NCBI GenBank assembly: GCA_964605235.1
Contig: CAZSBB010000005.1
Location: forward strand, 130,011-194,010
Direction: 5' to 3'
Source: CAZSBB01 sp964605235
GTDB lineage: Bacteria > Planctomycetota > Phycisphaerae > Phycisphaerales > Phycisphaeraceae
Length of the DNA stretch: 64,000 nt
This document shows positions 54,658-62,053 of the stretch, in pieces (position 1 is the first letter of the stretch; each line of letters begins with the position of its first letter). The position numbers and the translations under genes were made by a program. The notes under the pieces were generated by a model that was given only the letters and a program-made list of their open reading frames with translations, searched no databases and was not told where the DNA came from.

Positions 54658-56625
54658 TCACCGCGGGCCATAGTGTACGGACGGTCCGCCGACCTCATAA
54701 GCGCCCAGGTCCGGGGCGCTGCCGACGTAGCCGTCGTTGATGTTTGCCAGCACCTCACCCGCGTCGACCGTGGGCGCGTCGTCCCGAAGTCGCAGGTCAA
54801 CGTCGTTGGGATCATACGGCTTGATCGTTTCCGGTTGCGGCTTGGGCAGGTCAGGTGTGGGCTGCGGCTGCGGGGCAGAGGCGTTGCGGAAGATGTCGTA
54901 ATCCACGGTCATGCCATGGGCTTCGTACCCCAGTTTGGTACGGACGGCGGCCAGGTCGTCGCACACCACGTCATCGCGGGTCTGCGTTTTGATGCCGTTG
55001 AGAATCTTGATGGCTTCCCGACGATCTTTCGCCTCATCGAGTTGTGCCATCAGATGGCTGTTCTTCAGCCGTCGCCACCAGAAAAGTGGCCAGCCTTCGC
55101 GGGCGCGATAGGCGTTGTAGTCGAGCGTGCTGTAATCCGTCATCGTGCCGGACTGCATGGGATTCATGAAGATGTTGTTGCGGAAGTGGCAGTTGCTCCA
55201 GAACCAGTCGTGGCAGATGCTGCCGGAGACGGTGTTGTGGTAGATCAGTGCGCCGGCGGCGCCGCAGTGCAGTTTGAAACAGTTGCCACCATAGATGGCG
55301 TATACCTTGCTCCGCTCGGGCTCGATGTTGTAGCGGATGTTGTAAAGGACGTTGCGGATGAAATAGACCGGCCCGCCGTACACCGGCTGGGCGCTCAGGC
55401 CGGAGACGCCGGAGTTGAAGCAGCGGTTTTCCCAAACGCGGATATTGTGCGAGCCGTAATCGGTTTCAATGAAGTCGTCCAGAACGTTGCGAATGTCGTT
55501 GTTGTGGTAGTCGATGGCGCAGATCTTGCGCTGCGGCCCGGCGTCGAGGTGGCGGGGATAGCTACCGCCGCTGGTGATGCCGATGCCATCCCAGAAGTTC
55601 ATCACCCGGTTGTAGCAGACCACGTGTCCTTGTCCGCCGAGCACGACCGCGATGCGGGACTTGATGTTTTTCTTGCTATGCACAAACGTATCGTTGCGAC
55701 CCAGGAACAGGTTGTCGGCGATGTAGTAGTCCAGGTTAAAACCGCCGCCGATGATGCCGATGTTGATATCTTCGAACTGGCACCGCCGCACGACCAGACC
55801 GTCAACGCCCTTGTCCGGGTTCTGGTTGTAACAGACGATGGCGGCATCGCCCGGGGTCGCACCGGGATGACGCAGGGTCAGATCCTCAAACCAGATGTGG
55901 TCCGCGCCCACGCGGATCATGTGGTCCCGCTCCTCACCGATCAGCACGCTCCGCCCGTCTCCGGCGCCCCGGAATACGATGGGTTTGCCTGGCGTGCCGG
56001 CTTTGTTCAACGCCAGTTTGCCCGCGTAGACCCCGGCATGAATGCGGATGATGTCGCCCGGCTGGGCCTGATCGTACGCGGCCATGATGTCCGCATAGCG
56101 CGGCGTCGCTTCGTCTCCCGCATGACCCTCGGGATAAACGTGCAGTTGGCGTCCGCCCGCAAAAGCGCTCGGCTCCGGGCGCGTGCGCGCCGTCACCACC
56201 CGCTGCGCTTCGCCCCCGTCAGGATCTGTGAGCTTGAAACACGCTTCGTATTCCGTGTCGGGATCGAGGAAAAGAATGCTCCCTGCGTACAGGTTGCCGC
56301 AGGTGTAATTCTTGGGAGGTTGCAGCACATAGATTTTTTCGTGGTGGATGCGCAGCAACGGCTGCGCTGCTTTCCATAGCGCATCGCCTTTCCTGCGATA
56401 GGTCACCGTCACCACGCCGTTGCGGTTGTCGTCGCCTTCGATCTGCCATTCAAAACCAAGACTGCGCAGCGTGGGCCGCTCGATGGTGAATTCGCCGGGC
56501 ACGGTCTCGTTGCGCGGCGGGGCGCCATCGGCCAAGGCGCCATGTACCACGCCGAGTCCCGCCACGCAGAGTCCCGCAATGACGTGGAGCATGTGAATAC
56601 GCCAACCCCGGGCGTTGATGGCCAA
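54658..56625 (-). CDS. Secreted right-handed parallel beta-helix protein
   Basis: The 655-residue protein has a signal peptide (MLHVIAGLCVAGLGVVHGALA), an N-terminal fibronectin-like part (FEWQIEGDDNRNGVVTVTYR), then a beta-helix with an entry block typical of polysaccharide lyases (AYDQAQPGDIIRIHAGVYAG, KPIVFRGAGDG). Many Asn-ladder rungs follow (VDGLVVRRCQFEDINIGI, YIADNLFLGRNDT). A Pro-rich linker (about 590-615) leads to a short C-terminal segment. TTG at 56625 with GGAAG upstream is used as start; the ATG at 56592 at the signal peptide is the main alternative. It is transcribed after the pseudopilin. Lyase, hydrolase or purely binding activity cannot be told apart. Confidence 0.7.
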   Translation of the reverse strand: MAINARGWRIHMLHVIAGLCVAGLGVVHGALADGAPPRNETVPGEFTIERPTLRSLGFEWQIEGDDNRNGVVTVTYRRKGDALWKAAQPLLRIHHEKIYVLQPPKNYTCGNLYAGSILFLDPDTEYEACFKLTDPDGGEAQRVVTARTRPEPSAFAGGRQLHVYPEGHAGDEATPRYADIMAAYDQAQPGDIIRIHAGVYAGKLALNKAGTPGKPIVFRGAGDGRSVLIGEERDHMIRVGADHIWFEDLTLRHPGATPGDAAIVCYNQNPDKGVDGLVVRRCQFEDINIGIIGGGFNLDYYIADNLFLGRNDTFVHSKKNIKSRIAVVLGGQGHVVCYNRVMNFWDGIGITSGGSYPRHLDAGPQRKICAIDYHNNDIRNVLDDFIETDYGSHNIRVWENRCFNSGVSGLSAQPVYGGPVYFIRNVLYNIRYNIEPERSKVYAIYGGNCFKLHCGAAGALIYHNTVSGSICHDWFWSNCHFRNNIFMNPMQSGTMTDYSTLDYNAYRAREGWPLFWWRRLKNSHLMAQLDEAKDRREAIKILNGIKTQTRDDVVCDDLAAVRTKLGYEAHGMTVDYDIFRNASAPQPQPTPDLPKPQPETIKPYDPNDVDLRLRDDAPTVDAGEVLANINDGYVGSAPDLGAYEVGGPSVHYGPR

Positions 56626-56659
56626 AGGACACTTCCTTCCACTTTTCAGCTCGATTGCC

Positions 56660-57427
56660 TCAGTTCAACACCTTCATCAACCAGAACCGCGCGGTGGGCA
56701 CCGGTGTCGCGAGGCGCTCGAGGTGCAGGTCGTAGAAGATGCTGTTGGCCGTTTCGTTGTGCAGGTAACCCCGCGTGACGCCGTTCTCGTCAAGTTCGCC
56801 CGGAGGCCCATCCCAGGAACTGTTCCACAGATCCAGAAACGGCCGCGCCACGTACCGCGGCGAGGTCTTGTGCCAGCCGGCCGCGCCGTCCGCGGCGAGA
56901 ATCATCTCCGTTTGTTTCTGACGCGAGACTTCGTTGAGGTTGTAGGGGCCCCAGCGGCCGTCACGGGCCTTGGTGAAGGTCACGCCGTCGTCATAAGTCA
57001 AACCACCCAATTTGGTGAAGCCGTAATACGAATTGATGTCCGCATAAGTCTGAGTGCTCTGTTGGGCGCGCAAGACGGCTGACGCCGTCGGGCAATAGGC
57101 GATGCCGCTCCGCCCGGCCGCCCCGACCGCGATCTCAGGATAGCCCGTGTGCTCGAGGACGGTCGTCCAACTCGACGAATAGGGCAGCCAGTCCTTGTTT
57201 TCGTAGGTGTAGTTGCCGACGAGAAAGCCAACCTGCCGCAGGTTGTTGCTGCACACCGTGGTCTGCGCGGCGATGCGGGCCTGACTCAAAGCGGGCAACA
57301 GCAGGGCGATCAGCAGCGCGATGATGCTGATGACGACAAGTAATTCAATCAGGGTGAATCCGTGACGACCGGCCAACGGGCGACTGACTCGCGCGAGTTT
57401 TCCAACGGGTCGCTGGACGCCAGCCAT
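56660..57427 (-). CDS. Type II pseudopilin-like protein
   Basis: The 255-residue protein has the prepilin block RHGFTLIELLVVISIIALL and LLPALSQARIAAQTTVCS. The signature near its C-terminus is H-X9-D with Leu after the Asp (LHNETANSIFYDL), a variant of H-X9-DG. The ATG at 57427 has a strong GAGGAG eight bases upstream; the frame open to 57454 adds nine residues without support. It sits between the LacI regulator and the beta-helix protein on the same strand. Confidence 0.85.
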   Translation of the reverse strand: MAGVQRPVGKLARVSRPLAGRHGFTLIELLVVISIIALLIALLLPALSQARIAAQTTVCSNNLRQVGFLVGNYTYENKDWLPYSSSWTTVLEHTGYPEIAVGAAGRSGIAYCPTASAVLRAQQSTQTYADINSYYGFTKLGGLTYDDGVTFTKARDGRWGPYNLNEVSRQKQTEMILAADGAAGWHKTSPRYVARPFLDLWNSSWDGPPGELDENGVTRGYLHNETANSIFYDLHLERLATPVPTARFWLMKVLN

Positions 57428-57464
57428 GTTTTCTACTCCTCTGAATGATGCCAAGGACCTTGCA

Positions 57465-58472
57465 TCAGCGGGACGACATGCCGGCGGCGCCAGCGGTCGA
57501 TTCCCGAACGACCAGCTTGGGCCTGATCGTCATCTGCATGGGATAACGTCCCTCGCCGCGCCAGCGCTGCCAGAGGTGCGCCACCGCCGCTTCCGCCAGC
57601 GCCTGACGCGGAACCCGCACCGTGGTCAGCGGTGGCCGACACATCTGGGCGGCTTCGATATCGTCAAATCCCGTCACGCTCAGGGCGCCGGGCACGGATA
57701 CGCCGCGATCGTGCGCGGCATTGATGATGTGGCAGGCCAAACTATCATTAGAGCACACCAGCGCCGTGGGGCGCTTCGCGCCCATCTTTAACCATTGATC
57801 AATGCACTCTGCCGGTTCGAGGCGGCCAAAGACGCAGTCGTCGCGCACCGGCAGGCCCCGCTCGTGCAGGGACACGAGGTATTCCTTGAACCGTTCGCGG
57901 AAACATTGATTGATCTGGTTTTCCCCGCAGAAGCCGATGGTCTTGTGCCCCGCCGCTACCAAGTGGTCGATGACCTGCGCGATGCCGTCGGCATTGTCGG
58001 GGTAAACACAACTGAACGGCGCGCCGGGGATGAAATTGCCCAATGCCACAACGGTAAAGTCGCTGCTCAGACTACGCCCCGTTTCCACCAGGTGGGTGCC
58101 GATGACGACGCCGTCGATCCGCTCGGTGCGAAACAGCTCCGGCAAGGGACCGCCATCGGCGCAGCTCTGTACGAACAGACGCCCGCTGAACCTCTCGACC
58201 GCCGCGGACAGGCCGGCAAGGTAGTCCGACTCGAACATGGTCTGCGTGCGGAATGTGCCGGGCGGTGTGGTGAGGTAAAGGACGCTGGGCGCGCGGCGCG
58301 TGTTGGTGTGGGTGCGACTGGAGACCTGCGGGACATAATTGCACTGCCGGACGACATCCATGACGCGTTGGCGTGTTTTGTCGCTGACGTTGCTGCGGTT
58401 GTTCAGGACGTAGGAGACGGTGGCGGTGGAAACCTTGGCTTTTTCCGCGATATCGTAGATCGTGATTCCCAT
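57465..58472 (-). CDS. LacI-family transcriptional regulator
   Basis: The 335-residue product begins with a canonical LacI HTH and hinge (ITIYDIAEKAKVSTATVSYV, LNNRSNVSDKTRQRV), followed by the periplasmic-binding fold (about 65-330: GFCGENQINQCFRERF, RPTALVCSNDSLACHI, GFDDIEAAQMCRPPLTTV). It is the first gene of a minus-strand operon with the pseudopilin and beta-helix genes. Its promoter region is duplicated in front of the upstream sulfatase, so it probably represses itself and that sulfatase. Confidence 0.92.
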   Translation of the reverse strand: MGITIYDIAEKAKVSTATVSYVLNNRSNVSDKTRQRVMDVVRQCNYVPQVSSRTHTNTRRAPSVLYLTTPPGTFRTQTMFESDYLAGLSAAVERFSGRLFVQSCADGGPLPELFRTERIDGVVIGTHLVETGRSLSSDFTVVALGNFIPGAPFSCVYPDNADGIAQVIDHLVAAGHKTIGFCGENQINQCFRERFKEYLVSLHERGLPVRDDCVFGRLEPAECIDQWLKMGAKRPTALVCSNDSLACHIINAAHDRGVSVPGALSVTGFDDIEAAQMCRPPLTTVRVPRQALAEAAVAHLWQRWRGEGRYPMQMTIRPKLVVRESTAGAAGMSSR

Positions 58473-58496
58473 TCGGGTTCAACCTGTTAAATCAGA

Positions 58497-58616
58497 TTTG
58501 TTAATTTAAGATTTGCAGATTTAATTAAAATATACCGCCTTTCAATCGCGTGTCAATCCCTGATCGCCGAGGATTTTGTTCAAAACAGCACGGACCATCG
58601 CGGCGTGTCGTCGAGG
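58497..58616 (-). repeat. Promoter-region repeat, copy 1 (before LacI gene)
   Basis: This stretch aligns without gaps to 60168-60287 over 120 bases (about three quarters identical by eye). On the minus strand it holds TTGACA (58551-58556), 16 bp, then TATATT (58529-58534), followed by the palindrome TTTAATTAAA and the conserved TTAAATTAACAAA block downstream of the -10. The last is a candidate LacI operator. Confidence 0.75.
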
Positions 58617-58789
58617 TTTTTTGCGCCATTAACTGACATAAAAATCTGCTCCCAGACGGGTCAGTGTCACGGTGTTCAGGGGAGTGAGGGCAGCCGTGAG
58701 CAGGCGCGGGCGCCGCGGCGCGAGCAAGTGCCGCCAGAGTCGAGCCGCACGCCGTGTGGGCGGTGTGCTGGAGTGGCGCTGAAACCGGA
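58617..58789. other. Spacer between sulfatase stop and LacI promoter, nothing else seen
   Basis: Downstream of the sulfatase stop this GC-rich stretch has no supportable gene. GC-rich self-complementary runs (around 58700-58730) are present but without a T-run, so no intrinsic terminator is called. Confidence 0.4.
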
Positions 58790-60166
58790 CTACGCCGAGG
58801 TGACGTCGGCATACCAGCGGTCGTAGGCGTCGATGAGCTGTGTGACCAGGTCAGGATGCTGGTGGGCCAGGTCGTGTTGTTCGCCGGGGTCTTCGAGCAG
58901 GTCGTAAAGCTCAAAACGCGCGGGGCCGTCGATGCTGCGTTCGCCGCGGTTCTGCAGTTGGCAGAGTTGTGCGTAGCGTCTGCGGATGTGCTTCTGTCCA
59001 GGTGAGTCCATGCCGCAGGGCTGGACAAGCTTCCAGCGTTCGTTGATGACGCAGTAGGCCTGGCCGTGGCGCGGCGACTGGCCACTGTCCCACTGGAAGA
59101 CCAGGTGGCGTGGTTCGATGGCGTCGCCCTGTTGCAGCGCGGGCAGCAGGCTCACGCCGTCAATGATGCGGTCGTCGGGCAGCGTGGCGCCGCATGCCTG
59201 GGCAATGGTCGGCAGCAGATCGACATGGGCGGTGGCGGCGGCTTCGTGGCGTTGGCCTGCGAAGCCGTTGGGCCAGCGCATGAAGCAGGGTACGCGGATG
59301 CCGTTTTCGTAGACGGTGCCTTTGAGGCCGTGCAGGCCGGCCATGTGGCGATCGGTGGGCTTCGAGCCGCTGCATGGGCCATTGTCAGACGTGGCGATCA
59401 GCAGCGTATCGTCTTCGAGGCCAAACTCGGCGAGGGCGGCCCGCAGGCGACCGAAGTTCTCGTCGATGCTCTGCACCATGCCATAGATTTTCTGCGTGCT
59501 CTCGATCAGGCCCAGATTGTCGTATTGGGCGATGAGCGCGTCGGGCGCGACCATCGGTGTGTGGATGAGGTTGGTCGGCAGATAGATGAAGAACGGTTCT
59601 TCGCGATGGGCCTTGATGAAGCCGATGGCGGCATCGGTGTAGATGTCCATGCAGTAGCCGGTGCGCTGTTGGGGCTGATCGTTGTGCAGGAGCGTGGGGT
59701 CGAAGTATTCGGTGGCCGGCATGGCGCAGCCAAGGAAAGTGAGCGTTTCGTCGAAACCACGTTGCGTGGGACTGTGTGCGGGCTGGTCGCCCAGGTGCCA
59801 TTTGCCAAAGAGGCCGGTGGCGTAACCGGCGTCGCGGAGGATCGCCGCGACGGTGCGCTCGCTGGTGTTCATCTCGCAGCCCTGGCCAAAGACATCAGTG
59901 ACGCCGGTGCGGAAGTTCCATCGGCCGGTCATCAGCGAGGCGCGCGTGGGTGAGCAGACAGGACTCACATAGAAGCGATCAAGCTCGACCGAATCCCGCG
60001 CGAACGTGTCGAGATGCGGCGTCTTCACCACTGGATTGCCATGGCAGCCGATATCGCCAAAGCCCAGATCGTCAGCCAGGAAGAGAATTACATTGGGACA
60101 CCTGACCGGAAATTTGATTCCATCCGCACCAGCAGCTCGGGAGTCGGCAGATGATCGTTTAATCAT
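58790..60166 (-). CDS. Sulfatase (type I, Cys-type formylglycine, arylsulfatase A-like)
   Basis: The 458-residue product has CPNVILFLADDLGFGDIG, the signature CSPTR with Cys71, LFGKWHLGDQPAHSPTQRGF and LLIATSDNGPCSGSKP, the pattern of arylsulfatase A-like enzymes. No signal peptide is visible; the first 20 residues are polar. The ATG at 60166 is taken because the promoter at 60200-60227 places transcription start near 60193, downstream of the frame's outer start at 60220. SD is weak. It is upstream of the LacI gene on the same strand, with a matching promoter, so the two form a small regulon. Confidence 0.9.
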   Translation of the reverse strand: MIKRSSADSRAAGADGIKFPVRCPNVILFLADDLGFGDIGCHGNPVVKTPHLDTFARDSVELDRFYVSPVCSPTRASLMTGRWNFRTGVTDVFGQGCEMNTSERTVAAILRDAGYATGLFGKWHLGDQPAHSPTQRGFDETLTFLGCAMPATEYFDPTLLHNDQPQQRTGYCMDIYTDAAIGFIKAHREEPFFIYLPTNLIHTPMVAPDALIAQYDNLGLIESTQKIYGMVQSIDENFGRLRAALAEFGLEDDTLLIATSDNGPCSGSKPTDRHMAGLHGLKGTVYENGIRVPCFMRWPNGFAGQRHEAAATAHVDLLPTIAQACGATLPDDRIIDGVSLLPALQQGDAIEPRHLVFQWDSGQSPRHGQAYCVINERWKLVQPCGMDSPGQKHIRRRYAQLCQLQNRGERSIDGPARFELYDLLEDPGEQHDLAHQHPDLVTQLIDAYDRWYADVTSA

Positions 60167-60167
60167 G

Positions 60168-60287
60168 TTTGTTAATCTAAGCCAATGTAATTTAATTAAA
60201 ATATACTGCCTGGCGATCACGTGTCAACCCCCGATCTCCGAGGATTTTGCCTGATGTAGCGCCGATCATCGCGGGATGTCGTCGAGT
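60168..60287 (-). repeat. Promoter-region repeat, copy 2 (before sulfatase gene)
   Basis: It aligns ungapped to 58497-58616. On the minus strand TTGACA (60222-60227), 16 bp, TATATT (60200-60205), then TTTAATTAAA and TTAGATTAACAAA, just before the sulfatase ATG. The conserved block lies between about +12 and the start codon, where a repressor would block elongation or initiation. Confidence 0.75.
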
Positions 60288-60529
60288 TGATCAGCAATAT
60301 CTGATCCCCCAGATCAAGCACACGATTAGGCCCTGTTTTCCGCAGGCAGCTGCGCGGCAGCTCCTTCACCAGGACAACCTGTCGACGCCCCCCAGAGTGG
60401 CGGCATGCTGTGCTTCGACACCCACAGCGGTGTGGTTGGCCACCTGCCGGAGCCTCAAGTCACCCACAGATTCGCCTGAGGAGGCTCAACTTGATGCCGG
60501 CTGTCGACGGCTGCTATGTGTGGTCGAGG
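60288..60529. other. Spacer, no supportable gene
   Basis: About 240 bases without a credible coding frame. A 24-codon frame at 60405 (starts MLCFDTHSGVV) has no support. The stretch is probably decayed accessory DNA next to the integrase tail. Confidence 0.4.
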
Positions 60530-60715
60530 GGCACCCACCTCTCCGCCTGCGGCGTTCACCCCCGCACCGCCATGGCCGCCATGCGCCACGGCCGCATCGA
60601 CCTGACGATGAACTACTACACGGACCCCACGCGGCTGGACGTCGCCGGGGCGGTCAACGCGCTGCCGGCGTTCGGGGAAACCAAGCGGCCGATGGCGGGT
60701 GGCGGGTCGACTTGA
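60530..60715 (+). pseudogene. Tyrosine recombinase (integrase) C-terminal remnant
   Basis: The frame encodes GTHLSACGVHPRTAMAAMRH, GRIDLTMNYYTDPTRLDVAG and AVNALPAFG before a stop. This is the C-terminal end of a phage-type tyrosine recombinase, with the THL block, the H-G pair and the catalytic Tyr in NYYTDP still present. The rest of the catalytic domain and all of the N-terminus are missing, replaced by unrelated sequence (YVWSR just before). The tail strongly resembles 27055-27243. Confidence 0.7.
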
Positions 60716-60781
60716 CTTCCTTGAGCCCCTGTTCTCAACGCAAGTCCGCCGAGTCCAAAAGCGCAGCGATTTCATTAATCT

Positions 60782-60836
60782 TAACTCTGTTATTGCACGA
60801 TAACTCTATGGGTGTTAAAGTGCGTTTTCAGAGTTA
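60782..60836 (+). promoter_or_regulatory. Three TAACTCT half-sites before the antitoxin gene
   Basis: TAACTCT occurs at 60782-60788 and 60801-60807 and, inverted, as AGAGTTA at 60830-60836, touching the ATG at 60836. AbiE-type antitoxins autorepress by binding repeats in their promoter; that these are the operator is inference. Confidence 0.45.
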
Positions 60837-61825
60837 TGGCCATGGCCGACATCCTTCACGATCTCCAAATCTACCTGGACCACGCCGCAGGGCTTTCGGT
60901 GACGCCCAAGCCGTGGTGCGGAGCTCGCGGGCTACCGCCTTTTCTGGAGGACCGCTACGACTTCTACGAGGTCCAGTTGCGCGACATGCCTTGCCTGCTG
61001 ATGGTTCATCGGCAAGGTCGCGATGAGCCGCCGGCGGCGGTGCGTAAGCATGTCGACCAAGTTCACCAGCGGTGGGACGGGCCGGTGGTCTACGTCCGTC
61101 GCGAAGTCACCGCTTACAACCGCAAACGGCTGATCGAGCAGAGGGTGCCGTTCATCGTGCCCGGCAACCAGATGTATCTGCCCCCCGCGGGCATCGATCT
61201 TCGGGAGCACTTCCGAAAACTCCGGATTGAACGGCCCCACCTGCGTCCATCTTCGCAAGCGGCCCTGATTCACATGCTGCTTCATGCCGCGGTGGACTTT
61301 GCATTGTCCGAGCTGGCAAGCACACTCCTTTATTCCGCCATGACCGTCAGCCGGGCTTTGGACGAATTGGAGACTGCCGAACTCGTCGAAACCTACCCGC
61401 AGGGGCGCGAGCGACTGGTGCGTTTGCCCGACGCTAAACACGAAGTGTGGCAGCGGGCGCAGCCATTCCTGCGCAACCCCGTCCAACGCCGGCGTTGGGC
61501 GCAGGTGGTCGGACCACGCGGATGGTCGGGGCCGCGCGCCGGCCTGACGGCTTTGGCGCAGTACTCGAACTTGGCCGAACCTCAGCACGTGGTGTTTGCT
61601 TTGGGCTCAGAGGAATGGCGACCGAATCAACAACGTCATGCACTGCGCGAAGTGGAAGCGGCGGAGTCGGGGGCCATTCAACTGGAAATTTGGAGCTATT
61701 CGCCCACGCCCTTCGCAGCCAACGGCCTGGTCGATCGGCTCTCGCTCTACTTGTCCTTGCGTGAGACTCCAGATGAACGCGTCCAGGCCGCGATCAACCA
61801 GATGATGGGGGAGATGCCATGGTGA
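60836..61825 (+). CDS. AbiEi-like winged-helix antitoxin / transcriptional regulator
   Basis: The 329-residue protein has an N-terminal half of unknown fold (PFLEDRYDFYEVQLRD, VVYVRREVTAYNRKRLIEQR), a winged helix of MarR type (about 150-205: FALSELASTLLYSAMTVSRA, LDELETAELVETYP) and a C-terminal domain ending RLSLYLSLRETPDER. Its stop overlaps the start of a truncated AbiEii-like toxin gene by seven bases, the layout of type IV toxin-antitoxin pairs. The ATG at 60836 is used; a second ATG at 60842 is possible. With the toxin beheaded it may be an orphan regulator. Confidence 0.65.
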   Translation: MAMADILHDLQIYLDHAAGLSVTPKPWCGARGLPPFLEDRYDFYEVQLRDMPCLLMVHRQGRDEPPAAVRKHVDQVHQRWDGPVVYVRREVTAYNRKRLIEQRVPFIVPGNQMYLPPAGIDLREHFRKLRIERPHLRPSSQAALIHMLLHAAVDFALSELASTLLYSAMTVSRALDELETAELVETYPQGRERLVRLPDAKHEVWQRAQPFLRNPVQRRRWAQVVGPRGWSGPRAGLTALAQYSNLAEPQHVVFALGSEEWRPNQQRHALREVEAAESGAIQLEIWSYSPTPFAANGLVDRLSLYLSLRETPDERVQAAINQMMGEMPW

Positions 61826-62019
61826 AAGGGCTTGACCTTTTCCGCGATCACTTTCGCGACTTTGCCGATCGGTACGTGCTGATCGGCGGCACCGCGTGCG
61901 ATCTGGTCATGGGCACGAACCAACATCGACCGGCGTGCGCTGATGCTCTGCCTGACGGCGTGAGTGGCTTGGGCGTTGTCGTCATGGCGTTGGCCAGGCG
62001 CTATTCATGGCGCGGGTAA
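61819..62019 (+). pseudogene. Truncated AbiEii-type nucleotidyltransferase toxin
   Basis: The frame begins MVKGLDLFRDHFRDFADRYV and LIGGTACDLVM, the N-terminus of AbiEii/AbiGii toxins ('YVLIGGAACDL'). After about 31 residues the homology ends and the following 35 residues look like junk. The catalytic D-x-D block that normally follows ('ATKDLDIVL') is absent, so it cannot be active. It overlaps the antitoxin stop. Confidence 0.65.
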
Positions 62020-62053
62020 GATGGAGGCCTTGCGCGACACGGGGCAATGTGCG

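Noticed and set aside
60167..60220. Longer start of the last sulfatase at 60220
   Set aside because: The start codon would lie upstream of the predicted transcription start, inside the -35/-10 region of the duplicated promoter.
60405..60479. 24-codon frame beginning MLCFDTHSGVV
   Set aside because: No SD, no conservation evidence, and it lies in decayed sequence next to the integrase tail.
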